The translations under genes and the position numbers were made by a program. The notes below the pieces were generated by a model, which saw only the letters and a list, made by a program, of their open reading frames with translations, did not search any database and was not told the origin of the DNA. DNA of 64,000 nt. Source: Pomacea canaliculata. Lineage: Eukaryota; Mollusca; Gastropoda; Architaenioglossa; Ampullariidae. This document shows positions 1 through 13,100 of the stretch, in pieces (the first letter of the stretch is position 1; each line of letters opens with the position of its first letter). The stretch lies in assembly GCF_003073045.1 (NCBI RefSeq), contig NC_037592.1:4577924-4641923 (forward strand), read 5' to 3'.

Positions 1-104
1 TGTTGTAGCTAGCACAGTGTCCCTTTCAGAGAAACAGGATATATAAGATTCTATGAGACATTTGAAACAAATTGCACCAATCTGTACAAATCTTTGTGTT
101 GTAG

Positions 105-1802
105 GTATTGAAGGTGCTTTCAGCGGAAGCGGTCAAAAGACGGTGATCCCACGGAAGGTCGTTGGCAAATTCTCAATTCGACTTGTGCCTGACCAGGAGC
201 CAGAAGTCATTGAGCAGCAGGTGCGCACCTACCTGGAAAATATCCACAAAGAAAGGGGCAGCCCAAACACAGTCAGGTAGGTAGTTGTACCCACCTGTGC
301 AGCTCAACCACTTAAGCTTTAAAGCCAAAGTGACTTAAAAACTAATTTATTGTGTTAAATAGCACAGTATCTCAGCAGATCTATATCCAATAGAAAGAAA
401 ATAGGCAGAGTATGCAACTGGAGTTTTCAGAGTGTAATTCATCTACTCTCTGTTCAGAGTATTGATGCCTCATGGAGCACGAGCTTGGGTCAGTGACTTT
501 AATGACCCTAACTACCGGGCTGGACGAGCAGCCATGAAGAAAGGTATGGTAAAAACAGTTTTGCACTTCCAGCAATGAGCAGAATAAAAAGTTAACCACC
601 CCCAAGTTGTCTTATCAGTGATACAATTGTTGCTTAGGACAACTGCAATTTCTTTTTTAACATGGATTCATTTATCGCCTGTTAACTCCTTACTTTCAGT
701 GTTTGGTGTTGAACCAGACATGACAAGAGAAGGTGGAAGCATTCCTGTGACCTTGACCTTTCAGGAGGTGACCCAGAAGAACGTCATGCTGCTTCCTGTT
801 GGTTCTAGCGATGATGGTGCCCACTCCCAAAATGAGAAAATTAATCTCGTTAATTACATCAATGGGGTGAGTTGTACAGATGACTAATATGATAGTTGTG
901 TAAAGTTTGCAAGGCACTGTAAACATCAAGAATTACCATTGGGAGGTAAAGAACTTTTTGTTTTGGCATGTTGCATTTTATACTTTTGCATGTTCAGAAG
1001 TTTTAAAGGGATACTCAAGGCTTGTGATAAGGCTGTGGCAACGGTCAAATGTTTCAAAAATATATTTAGTTACAATGACAGAGCACGAGAGCAATACAGG
1101 AGAAATAAAGGATTCGTTTCTCACTTAATTACCACTTATTAGCACTATTTCGGTTGCCGATGTTTATAAAAATTGAAAAAATCCAGTGAAATCGACCCTT
1201 GTGTCCTTCCGCCGAGTAACCACAATATCTTCCCAAGATGGTTAAGCAGACGAGTCTCCTTGTGACGTCACACTCACAGGAAGTGTCTGAGGTCATTGAG
1301 AAGATTTGACGTCATTTTATTCGTATGACGCACTGTGTGTAAGGCTTGTAAGGCTCTGTCTTTCGGAAACTGATGAAAAGAAAATTTTGAATCTTTTTCC
1401 ATCTTTTCGTGGCAATTGGGTGCAGGACATTCTCGAGGCATGGTTCTCACTATGGAAACCACACGTCATAGCGTCACGTGACGGAGAACAAGACTTCGTG
1501 GAAGCAAAAAAAGAGTTCCGTGTAATTTCTCTTATTAAACATTACATTCTACTAAAAACCTTCAACGTTTTCCACATGAACACACATATAAATAGACGAG
1601 ATTCAAATTTATCCTGCTCTTTACACAATTCTAAGCAGTTTTATTTTGCCTTTAGAATCCCTTTAAGCAGTTGGTGTAAACCATAGACATCTGATATTTG
1701 CATGTTTTGGTACCTGAGCTACAGTTATCAGTTGCTATTTATTTTTTCCTTTCACAGGTCAAGTTGCTAGCCACCTACATGGATGAGTTGTCCAGGTTGT
1801 AA
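105..1802 (+). CDS. CNDP2: Cytosolic non-specific dipeptidase (CNDP2-like), last four exons
   Basis: This is the C-terminal part (about 156 residues) of an M20-family metallodipeptidase, a cytosolic Zn/Mn-dependent enzyme that hydrolyses dipeptides. Exons are 105-276, 458-543, 700-866 and 1758-1802. Each has AG/GT borders and the phases join without a break (AG|A, G|TG, GGG|GTC), ending at TAA 1800-1802. Recognisable stretches are [45 protein letters not shown] and the metal-site region [15 protein letters not shown], where the histidine of GAHSQNE is expected to bind metal. These match animal CNDP2 nearly residue for residue in my memory of the family. The N-terminal exons lie left of the window. 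The last intron (867-1757) contains a THAP/TTAA transposon. The reading frame is intact, so the gene looks functional. CNDP1 is the alternative paralogue in vertebrates, but invertebrate single genes are usually named CNDP2. Confidence 0.95.
1003..1666 (-). mobile_element. TTAA-flanked Kolobok-like DNA element with a THAP-domain remnant
   Basis: The element occupies 1007-1662 and is flanked by TTAA at 1003-1006 and 1663-1666. Its ends are imperfect inverted repeats: AGGGATACTCAAGGC on the left, and AGGGATTCTAAAGGC on the right when read on the opposite strand. A minus-strand ORF inside (1274-1462) starts near [10 protein letters not shown] and continues SFHQFPKDR, which is the start of a THAP (C2CH) zinc finger. 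The second half of the finger (C-x2-H) is not found. Kolobok transposases carry THAP domains and insert at TTAA, so this is most likely a non-autonomous or decayed Kolobok copy. piggyBac also uses TTAA but has no THAP domain. Confidence 0.65.
1274..1462 (-). pseudogene. THAP zinc-finger fragment
   Basis: This short ORF encodes an N-terminal THAP-like segment with the first Cys pair (C-x4-C spacing, in ECPAPNC) and the typical SFHxFPKD motif. It stops after about 62 residues, before the second Cys/His pair. It sits in the last intron of the dipeptidase gene, inside the TTAA-flanked element. It is best read as a transposase remnant and not a host gene. Confidence 0.55.
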
Positions 1803-4285
1803 ATGTGGTTAACTGTGACCTTCCCAGCATTTATTTATTCCATTGCTATTTTACAAGTAAAGGCAATTTCCATACATTGCTAAGAATGTCTGCAAGGTCC
1901 GTTATTCACAAGTGAAGTGTTTACTTTGAGACAAGTATATTTTAATTTCACATTTGAGACTTGTTGCCTTTTATCCAGATTTCATAATATTTGATTTTGA
2001 CAAGGCTGTTGTCAGGATACTATTTAAACACATTCATTTGAGCGTACTTTTACAATTCATTGAATTGTGAATGTTGCCCCCCCTTTTTTTTTAACTCTTG
2101 CATAAATTGTTTTGAGGGACTCAAGTTTTCTTGTAAAGAAAGCATAGTTTTGCAGAGGAGAAAAATCCAGTGGGAACAAGGGAATGGATAGAAGAGCTTT
2201 AAGAAAGCTGATGTGTTTAAAATAAACTGGACTTCCCAGGATATTTAAAAATAAATTTTTTTGTTGTGAAGTATTTTCAACTTTTTTTCCTAATGAATAC
2301 TGTAATAAGCTTTTTGGCCAGTTCAGAATGAACAAATACAGAAGATTAATAACTGTTATCTTAGTAATGTTTTGATAAACTGGTAAAACATCAAGTGCAA
2401 AGTTTGGATCTTTCTGTGAACGCACTAAAAAATTTTTATGAACAACTCAATGACATTAAATGTTTTATTAATGTTCACTGTGTTCTTTGACCTCGCAGAG
2501 AACAGAAATAAAATCATGCAAAACAGTCACAATCCAATTTTCTGGAATACTCTTTGTGGAATATTTAACTGCTTGCATCTAGTGACCAAGGAAAATAAAA
2601 GATGGAAAGACACTTATTTTGACAGACACAACAGGTCTCGTCTTCCAAGTGCATTATCACGGATGGATTAAGCAGAGAGGAAGACGTCCCTGAGCAGATC
2701 TTTGGTTTGTTGCAACCTGCACTTCCAACAAAACCAAACATTTCATCACCACAGAAACAGACCCTTACTTTCCAAATACAACAAACTATTACATGTATGG
2801 CAACCTAAAAAAAAAATAAAATAAAATAAAATTAAATACACTCTTTGGGGACCGGTCACACTGACATTTTGACTTCACCAGCAGCAGTTCCAATAGTTGT
2901 CTGCATGCTATCAGCAAGTGTGTATATAATGCATTTCTAGTGCTCCAATAAAATTACAACCTAGTGCTAATCCAAAACAATGTAGCCAAGAAGAAGACTG
3001 AGGCAGCTGTTGTACATCAAGGGACAACTAAACATTCCACTTTTCTCTGCTCCTTGTGAAAAAACAAGTGAGTTTTTTTTTCTCAGTGGACTTTCAAATG
3101 GCACCAGACAAAAAACATTCACACTGGCATTGTCCAAATGTTAAGCTTGTGCATTCTTTACAGATAAATTGTTGTGCATTTTGAAGATCCATTTGCTTTT
3201 AAATAGGTTTGAAAACGAATGTTTACAACCATTTGATACACTTGAGAGATCTAGCATTAGCGTTTCAGACATTAATTTTGCAAGCACACAATTATGGTAC
3301 CAACAGGTGACCTGCACAAAATTCTGTAGCCCCCAGAGAGTAGTTTACAGGGTTCTGCAACTTTCAGATGAAGGATATCAAAATAAGTGGAATTATTTTG
3401 AAAGGAGGTGCAAAGATAATCTACAAATCCATAGAAACACATCAGTGCACATATGCAAGTGTGGATTTACAACTAGATAAAATCTAAAAATGCAACTGCT
3501 CATGGCCCTTCCCCCAGCTACCATTCTCACACAAAAAATCCCCAAATATGACAAGGTAGGGATACAGGCATGGAGAATGTTGAACTATATACAAAGCAAA
3601 ATGTAACTTGTGACGTTTGTGGACTTAACCAAAGATTTTTTTTGGTGCAAGTGTAGGGTTAAGTGGGTTGGGAGATGCTGCTAAAAGAAAAAAATGTTAA
3701 TTTTGCTCTACACAGTGACAAGTGATCAAAAACAATCAGTAAATATTGGTTTAATATGCCTGGTGGATCTCCACTTCCCTGCTAAAAGAGAGTAAAATGA
3801 CTATTCTGTATTATAAACTTGACAAATGCTTCTGCTTCAAACATGCCTCACACTATTTACAAATATAGAGTCTCACACAGTGAAACTAAAACTAATGGTG
3901 TCTTATTTTTAAGCCAGGTGCTGACAAATCAGAAAAGTTTTTTCATAATAATTAACAAAATGTGACGATATCTATACTTCTCTTTTTGCGGGCAATACTG
4001 TATCAAGTTCATAATGGCAGGTACTTCTTAAAATGTTTGAGATGCTTTTGACTAGTTTACAGAAATTGTCAAGGATGCTGCTTTGCAGATCAAGAACTTT
4101 CAGGGAAACCTAATGCTCTAACCCATAGATGGGAAATGTCCCTCCTGTGGGCCATAAAAGGCCCAGGACATCATTTGGTCTGGCAACCGCAAACAGGACT
4201 TGAAAGTCATAAAATCGAACTTTTTACATAGCAACATTATATTAAGTAAATTATAATAAGAACATAAATGCTGAAGGACAAGCAA
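1803..4285. other. Gene-free stretch: dipeptidase 3' UTR and intergenic DNA
   Basis: No exon-like reading frame with good splice signals was found. AT-rich sequence includes several AATAAA-type signals downstream of the dipeptidase stop (for example near 2505 and an A-rich run near 2810-2835) that could end its 3' UTR. Confidence 0.5.
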
Positions 4286-4475
4286 AGGTGGGTGGGAGGA
4301 ATTGGTGTTTTACGCCGTGCCAGCAGCTATGGCTATATCATGGCAAGGCAGCCAGCCCTGTTAACATATGCCACGTGCAGAGAAAGAACAGTGTGCCCAA
4401 GACGAGAGTTGAACCCAGGACAGCCAACCTTAACTGTATTGGTGACAGTGCCAACCGTTGCGCCACCGGACCGCC
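4286..4475 (-). mobile_element. tRNA-derived SINE with 13-bp target-site duplication
   Basis: A SINE of about 190 bp in minus orientation. Read on the minus strand it starts with a tRNA-like head: an A-box-like part around GGCGCAACGGTTGGC and a B-box-like GGGTTCAACTCTCG. It is flanked by perfect direct repeats GAAGGACAAGCAA at 4273-4285 and 4476-4488, the mark of LINE-assisted retroposition. A second copy of the same family lies near 13,056-13,235. Confidence 0.75.
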
Positions 4476-4488
4476 GAAGGACAAGCAA

Positions 4489-7129
4489 GGAATGTCCATC
4501 ATGGGACATGACAGTAAAATATGACAGGACTGACACATTTGCTTCTTGTCAGCTGCCTGTATCTTGTGACAAAAAGAACAAGCTGGTGCAAGGCAGCCAG
4601 GAGTGTACATGCTGTAAAAGTTTACTGTGAAGAAACTATTGCCTGACAAAATATATCAGGCTAATTTCTAAGTTGATAATTTTGTATTGTCTGCAAATGG
4701 ATGTTGCATTTCTGTGATTCCCATATTCCAGTCAAAACCATCTCAAACCAGCAGGCTAAGGATTCTTGGGCATTGCTTCCTTTATCGGAAATTTGACATA
4801 GGTTTTTAAAAACAAGCGACACTTACCTGATACACTTGCACCCATAAAAAGATACAGATTTTTATTTGATTTAGTGCACATGTACACAATACACACACTC
4901 TCTCTCTTTAATGAATATCTTTTCAACTCACCATGCACAGGAAACGTTTTTGAAACTTGCAACAATCTAGTGCTTTTTAGAGAGTATACATGCATAATGG
5001 CATTGTGATGGTCGGTTCCTGCCAGCCTGTCTGACTTGGCACACTGTTGTGTTCAGGCTCTTCGCACTATATGCTTTGTTTTATCATGGACCAGTCAAAG
5101 TATATATATATAAGTTTTACTGCCTACATGAAGTTCAGCAGATGATATGTGTTTTTAACAGAAATCATGATGCATTACAAAAATATAGGTCAGAGAAACA
5201 ATATTCTGATGACTGAGCTTTTCTGGTGGGGGCAATACTAGGTAGGACTATTATGCAGGGACTACTTGTTCCCATAGTGAATTGGTCGACTCTTTATCCT
5301 ACTGTATTTGTTACTTTTGTTTTGCTTGATGTTTGCAAAATATGGCATCAAAATAAAGACATCTGCTGACCAATAAACTATTTAATATTTAGCAATAGGT
5401 TTCATGGGAATTACTTAAAGCCTGACCATTACTCCTTAAAAATGATGTATATAAGCAATGATACATTAAATATCATCTGTACACCAAGTTTATGAGATAA
5501 GCAAAAATAATATACAATTATAATTGTATCATAAATTGTATCAGCTCCGAGTTAAAGAGATAAAGTAAACCAATTCAAAACTGTGCTAGAAGGTACTCAA
5601 ACCACCGATACTACTTTAAACATTACATATTTTGAGTACTTTTGAATACTACAGACTACTATTTAAATTTGAATTATTCTTAATTTAGTGTTTCCTTATT
5701 AAAAGAAAAAAAAAATTTTTTGCAAAACAAGTTTAACAGCAGGGATATAAGAGAACGGTCAGGCAGAAAAATTCCTTAAACCTGCTTACATTTTTTTCTT
5801 CAAGCTACCATTGAATGTACTTTGATACAAAATTGTGTAAAATATTGCATCATCTGTACAAAACCATAGGGGAAATGAGGCAACCTACTAGCGAAAGAGC
5901 AAATAGTTCTCATCAAGTTACTACTCTACTCATAAATTATTGCTCTATTTTACCACCAAAATAGCTCAATGCAAAAATACTGAGGTCTCACACAAAAGGG
6001 AATGATCAGAGACAGGTGTCCCAATTTTCTAGCAATTTTCTTTGCACTCTCTGGACATAACATCATCAGACAAACAATTTCAAACTCAAAAGCCACTATT
6101 TGGATGCATTTTTTTCTTTGGTTCTAAAATTTTTTTGGAAGGGAATATACTCGTGTTTGAATGTAAAAAGGCTATCATTTGAAATGATGGTTTACTTTCT
6201 CACTATGGAAACCACACGTCATAGCGTCACGTGACGGAGAACAAGACTTCGTGGAAGCAAAAAAAGAGTTCCGTGTAATTTCTCTTATTATCATGTCACT
6301 GTCACTTGTCACTGAAAGGTAACTGGAGAATTAATGATTCTCTTACATTCATCTTCTGTTAAGGTTCAATACTTTGGGTTTAGTATTTATATCTGTCAAG
6401 GAATAATTTATTCTATACTGATAAGGTATACTACTGTATGTCAACTTTGAATTATATTCTGTCATTTTCTAGAATGTCATTATGATGAATTTGTGAGCTC
6501 TGATCATATGTCAGCTATAGAACAAATGCATGTCCAGTTACAGTAACAAAAACAAAAAGATCTAAAGGTCATGTGGAATATTTTCTAGTTTTATACATAT
6601 AAGCACACAAAATCACTCCTTTATCATTGAACAAAAGTACTCAATTGTCTTCCCTTTCTAGAAAAATTGTTAACTATTCTTCCTAGACTGCAAGAATATT
6701 ATTGCCATAAAACATGCCCACAAGATAAGCAAATAAATACATAAAAGATGTCATGGAATTCTTCAGTCTGTGTTCAAATGGCCACCTAAATGATCAAAGT
6801 GTGGAGTGAATGCAAAGTAAAAAGGTGTTTACCACAAGATATAAACAGAAGTGGTTTCTGAAAGTGGTTACCTATTTAAAAAAGGACAAGCAAACAAATG
6901 AATAGCTTCTTACAAATAACAAAAATTATGCACTTGAGAAATTATCTAAATATGTGTGATCATCACTGTCAATTTCCTAGGCAGAGGTACACACCTAGCC
7001 TCATCATTAAAAAATTAACATTTACCACATAATAGTGATCTCCATCCCATTACCACTTGAAATTCACATAGCTATATATGTGCACATGCATACACGCGAA
7101 CACACACACACTCTCCTTGCTAACAGAAA
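4489..7129. other. Gene-free AT-rich intergenic stretch
   Basis: No supported gene. It contains a short TA run near 5101-5112 and a 95-bp fragment of the THAP element (listed separately). It lies between the convergent dipeptidase and CEPT1 genes. Confidence 0.5.
6198..6292. repeat. 95-bp fragment of the Kolobok-like element
   Basis: This stretch is identical over about 95 bp to 1448-1542 in the THAP-bearing element, including the palindromic GTCACGTGAC. Neither inverted terminus is present here, so it is a solo internal fragment, or a transfer by gene conversion or deletion. Confidence 0.7.
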
Positions 7130-10100
7130 CTATTGGCTGCCATTGCTTGTTGATGATAACAAATTGTTCCTGGTGGAGTTTTTCGTGGGACGGGATGGTT
7201 TAGATGTAATTACAAAGCAGTAGATACCCAAGAAGTCACATATCTCCTGGCAAACAGCCAGGGAATATCGGCACATATCTGCAACCACAAATAACTACAT
7301 GCACACACCCACATGCACACACCCACATACACCACAGAGATAAAGAAATGTTAATGGTATTACAAATGGCAAAAAAATATAAACAAATCTGTTACACTGA
7401 ATAATTATAATGAAACAGTGGCATACTTTGAAACAATTAAGAGACCAAAGTCATTACCATTTCCAGAATCTCTTGTACTTGTTAGAAGATTTAAAAAAAA
7501 CAAAAAAACCAACAGTTGTTGTGACAAGGTCACACTACTCACAAGACAAAGCCACAGGACCAGGTACTCATTACAGCAACAGTCAAAGTACTGATTGATG
7601 ACAAGCAGCGCTGGACCAAATAAACTGCTGTCCCACAAGTCCATCTCACTCTTGGTCATGTGTGCAACCTGTCCACAAAAATCAGAGACTGCTAAAAGGC
7701 CTCGTTGAAAGCTCTATCTTGCTTCTCCTCCATCACTGTGAGGGACATGCTCTTGTCATCTTTCTTACTATTGCTTCTCCTACTGCTTCTCTAATTGTTG
7801 TGTCTTTGGTAGCAAGCTTAACAAGAAAAGCCTAAGTATGTCTTAGTCTAAAACAACTTATTCAGAAGGGCAGTTACAGAGGATTGCTTGAAGAATGAAT
7901 GGGGTAACAATTGGTGAAAACTGAATGCAAGTTACATTGCTCTGCAGAAGGAGATGAGCAGGCGGACAAGTTATTAGACATCAATAAAGTGAGAGAAAGG
8001 TTAATAATTGGACTAGTATTACGTAGACTGTTGTTAGGAGTAATGCTTGTGGAAGAAATGTATTATTAATGCACACTTTGAGGATTTGATGGTGGGTGAG
8101 TGGTGGATGTGAAAGGGAGATGGTTCCATTGTTTTGTTGCACAGCAGCTAAAAAGCCAGTATTTAATGACAGGGATAGCATAGAATTATCAGTCAAAGAG
8201 TGGAGTTATCTATCTAGGATGTTACAGTTGATAACATTATTTTAACTACAGCATTAAGTAAAACTGAAGTTAACACTATAAGAACAACCTGCAGAGTTGA
8301 TAAAGTCACAAGTTTACAGTAAAATATCAGACATCTCCTTTATACACTATACCCTAACCAGATGTAAGAATACTAAACGGAAGCATTTTTCACAAGTTAA
8401 AATCTTTGTTGTAAATAAATATTATTAACATAAATATTGGTAGATTATTTAAATTTTCTGAAAGACATAAGCCAAGAAAAGGAACAAGAAACAAGTTTGT
8501 TTCAAAGTATTTAAAAGTACAATACACACCACCAATCTGTTGGTAACTTTGGCAACCACAATGCCAAAGGCCAGTATGTAAAGACAAGGATGATTTTCAT
8601 AAACAGATGATGGAGATTTATATGCTACCATCAGTGTCAGACCAATCACTGCTGCCATTGGAAAAAGTGGAAAAATTGTGCTTGTACCCTGGAAAAAAAA
8701 AATCAAAAGCTATTGCATATACTGATATCAACTGTTAAAGTGAAAACAAAACCATAAACAAATGGCTCATACATTTCAACTGTAAATAAAAACATGCACT
8801 ATTTACTAAATAACTGCAAGTATTCATAAACAGCACATTAATAACTTCTGGGGGTATCACAGTCTAAAAGCTTTTCCAAGAACCCAAAAAAGTATCTTAC
8901 GAAATAAGAAGTGTCAAACAAATGCACACACACTTTAATGACTATGGATTCCATCAGGTGCATTTATAGACGTATAATCATACTTTTCCAGACTAGAGTT
9001 AAAACAACTGCTTATCATACCAGCTAAGCATGCAGCTTAGTGGAAATATTAACAGTGTACATTATGAGAAAAATATTACTAACTGCAACAGTAGACCCGT
9101 TCTTCCCTACACCACCTTCCATAAAGATGACACCAAAATTTGATCGTAGCTGTACTATGCAACCAAAAATGCTGAAGTAGACTGGAAGCATCTTCATTTT
9201 TAAACAAAGGACAGGCAACTGCAGATGTCATAAAAAGGTGGCATTTTTATAGCATGTGTAAGTCTACATAGTATTAGACTGTAAAGAAATAAACATCAAC
9301 TCTCACTTTCAAATATTCATTCTTCCATTCTTGTGCTCTATATAAGTGCACATATATATAGGCATGCAGTTTTCATTTTACTCCCAGGCCCTGACAGAGC
9401 TAACCTCCAATTCTCACCATCACAATGTCGCGCAGCTACTATGCTCTGATAAAAATTAGCTTACATTTTCCATGCCATAACATTTCCATTGCAATTCGAA
9501 ACATGCTCTAATCCAACTAAACTTCAATTGAACCTATGTTCTGATGCCACTAACCTGCATTTCCCAAAAGCCTGAGCCAAAGATTGCGGTGAATATGTAA
9601 ATTAACATCACAGACATCTGACCTTCTGTAACGTCCAGCCTGAAAATAATATAACAAAAGTTGTGCAAATTTCAACCAGAAACTGGAAATGCTTGATTGT
9701 TTTTTCCTTATTTGCGAGATGATAAAAATTCACTGCCAATGCCCAATGTGAATCCAAGAATTACAGTAAAACAAAACTTGTCAGGAAAGATAACATGGTA
9801 AGCATAACTTTTGAATGAGTCTCTGACCGTGAAAATTAAATGTTCTTTTAACTGTTTCTATTTTTTAAAGAAACATAAAAAAATTATAAAATTAATAATT
9901 TAATACTTAAATAAAAATGATTTGTATAATATTTTGAATACAGTATGACATTTAATTTGTAATACTGATTACCTCTTATTTTTCAAATGTTTTAACAATT
10001 AAATGGTCTCTCCAAAATGTTGTCTTGGAAGTACTTTGTACAATATGTTAGAAAAATTTATACAACTGACAATGATGCAACAAATAACATTTTTTTCAAA

Positions 10101-13100
10101 CTATTTTCATTATACATGTAAAACAGACCTATTCTTTAAAAAAAAAAAAACTTACTTGTAAAATCTAAGGGTGCCAGACACATATGTCTGCCAATGGGCA
10201 CAGTAAAATAGAAAGTAACCCATTAAATTTTCAAACATCATCCAGTTGGTTTCTTTCCCCAGGTTAAGTGCCACAGTGGCTCCCAGTGTGACAAACACTG
10301 TGCAGACATACAAGTGAAAACTAACATGCTTTATTGAACAGACCGTTAGTCATTCAAACAGCACAAAGGCTGCAGTAAAACCAATTTTGGAAACAGATTT
10401 TGGACTTGTTTCAGAAAACTTTTCAAGAATTGTGTGTAATATTGCTGCATGTCAATTGGAATGGAAAATTAATTTAAAAAAAAAAAGAAAATGTGTGAAC
10501 CCTTGGAACCTTTCTCACCCAGACAGACAGCTGTACATGAGGGAACAAAACACTCTTCATAACTAAAAACAAATGAACCAACAAAATATTCTGGCACATG
10601 TAGCAAGGCAAAATACAAATATGAATAAGAAACAGAGGTAGAAACAGGAAAAAGGTGTGGAAAAGAAACTGACAATTCCATTAAAGTATAAACCTCAATG
10701 GCAACTGCAAAGACATTAAATCTGTATGCAATTTAACAACTTTCTTACAAAGCATGTGCTCGTCAATGCATATCATCAGTTTCTTTTTCTAAAAGTATGA
10801 TTGCACTCTTTAAAAATGTTTGAACTTTGCTGTGTGCTCAACTGGATGTTGCACCATACTGCTAGACCACACTTAGTGACATGGAATCACAGCCATACCC
10901 ATAGATACAGAATCACAGCCATGATCGAAAAGTTCTCCAAGTGAACTGCTGGAGTTGGTGCGTCGTGCCTGCTTTCCATCAATGGCATCTAGAGACTGGT
11001 AGATGAAAAGCCCCAAAGCTGCACCTGCAAATGGCCACCAGCTTACCTGCAAAAGTCAAATGGACAAGACTTTAGCTAACAGTGTTTGCAATAATCAAAA
11101 GAGGAAGCAGCAGCAAATCACTACATGGCTTGCTTCACAAACTTTTTTATGTGATAAAAAGCATCAATTAATCATAATTAATGATTGACACCATTGATTT
11201 GATGGGTTTGACACTCCAGAGACACAAATTAAAGACAGCAGAGATCATGGGGAAGTGTGTACTATAATACATGGCATGACACACATCACTTATCCCATGA
11301 TACAACTAAAGCTGCTTTTAAGGTACCGGATAGAAGAATATTTTAAGCATATGAAGGGACTAAAGCAAGGTTTTGTTTTAAGTCCTTTGCTATTCTGTAT
11401 TTTTCCTATCTGAACGTAAGACTGAACATAATGTGGAGAATATGATATTGACATTTTAGAGGAGCCGCTGGGCATTTTACTTTTGATGTGTGCCAACAAC
11501 ATTGCCACTGTTGTTTATTCCCTTGTTGGCCTTCAATATAAAATTAACTGTCTTCAAATGTTTTGTAACAAAATGAGGTCTTACAGTTGACACGAATAAA
11601 ACAAACATATAAATATTTTAAAATGTTTTTTTTTTATTTAAGGATTGTGAAAAATGGATCTATGCTGGAAAACAAATTACTATAGAACCTTGTTGCTTTT
11701 ATTTAGGTGTTATCTTCACATCAACATTAATGTGGGCTAATTGTACAGACAATTCATCTGGAAAAGCATTAAAAAATCTTTGCAGGAATCAGGAAGCTAT
11801 ATTTAAAGAACATCCCAGCAGACATAATCTTTAAAATAATTGATATGAAGATAAAACCTGTTCTTCTCTAGGGGTCAAGAGTTTTGAGAATGGAAACAGT
11901 AGGAGAATACAGAGGACGTGCACATAGCGTTTTGTAAGTAGAAACAAAACAGCGGAAAGAACGTTAAAAATGACACTGCCTAAGGTAAATGTGGCAGATT
12001 CCCTCTTGTAATGGAATTGTTAACATGAATTATCAAATACTGCTGAATGAATTATCAAATAACATTATCACAACAGAGACAATGCAATGTTACAACATAC
12101 TGTATTTGCAATGTAGGGCTGGCAGGTCTAACTGGGTCTTTCAGGTTAGAACTTTACTGTGTAGTCATAGCTTTGGATATACATAGATGGGAAATGCAGA
12201 TGGTTGGCAATCTTCCCCTGTTCATAACTACAGTGATAAAAAAATTTATGGATTGCTTTCATCAAAAATGGCGAAGCTCATTATTGTCTTTTCATGAATA
12301 GGGTGATCATCACCCTGACTTAATTAGAGCATCATATAAAAACCAGGTGTATCTTCTGAGATGTAACTGTTTACCCCTTAACAGAATCACTCATTTTAAC
12401 CAAACGATCCTGAAACTAAAACTTCTGAATATGTGATTGCAGAAGCATGAAAGACCTGTACCACTTTCTGTTTCTACATCCTAAATACTCACCTCTAGGT
12501 AACAGATATGTTCCACTTTTTTAAAAAACCATTTTACGCTACCCTTTTAAGGTTCACCTTCTGCATAAGAACCTAAAGGGTAGTGTAGCCATTAAAGTTG
12601 CCCTATACATAACAGAATGCTCAAGAACAAGATCTCCATGACTATGTACTCCACATAAGGTTTATGCAGCGTATGATGCCAAAATCTTGCTTTATTATGC
12701 TGTAGACCCCAAAGGATATTAGTTAAATGATGAACAAAATAAACATAAAACGGTCACCATATGCTAATATTATTCTGAGCGAATTTTGATTAGAAACTAG
12801 GAAAGACAAGAGTAACAATATCAGATAGTGTTGTCACAGTCTTCTATTTCAAGCAGCTGAATTCATTCACACATGTTTTGAGCTATAGCATGCACAAGCA
12901 GGGTACTTGAAAGATGAGAACAGGTATCTTTCTGCAGCTTTGGTGCATGCATCATTTAACTGTTAAATCTGTGAATTATTAAATGCTTCTTTTACAATCA
13001 ATATAGAAAGTTTCAGGGGGTGGGAGTGGAAGAAGGGTCAGAAGAAGGGGGGGGGGATTGGTGTTTTACGCCGTGCCAGCAACTAAGGCTACATGACGGC

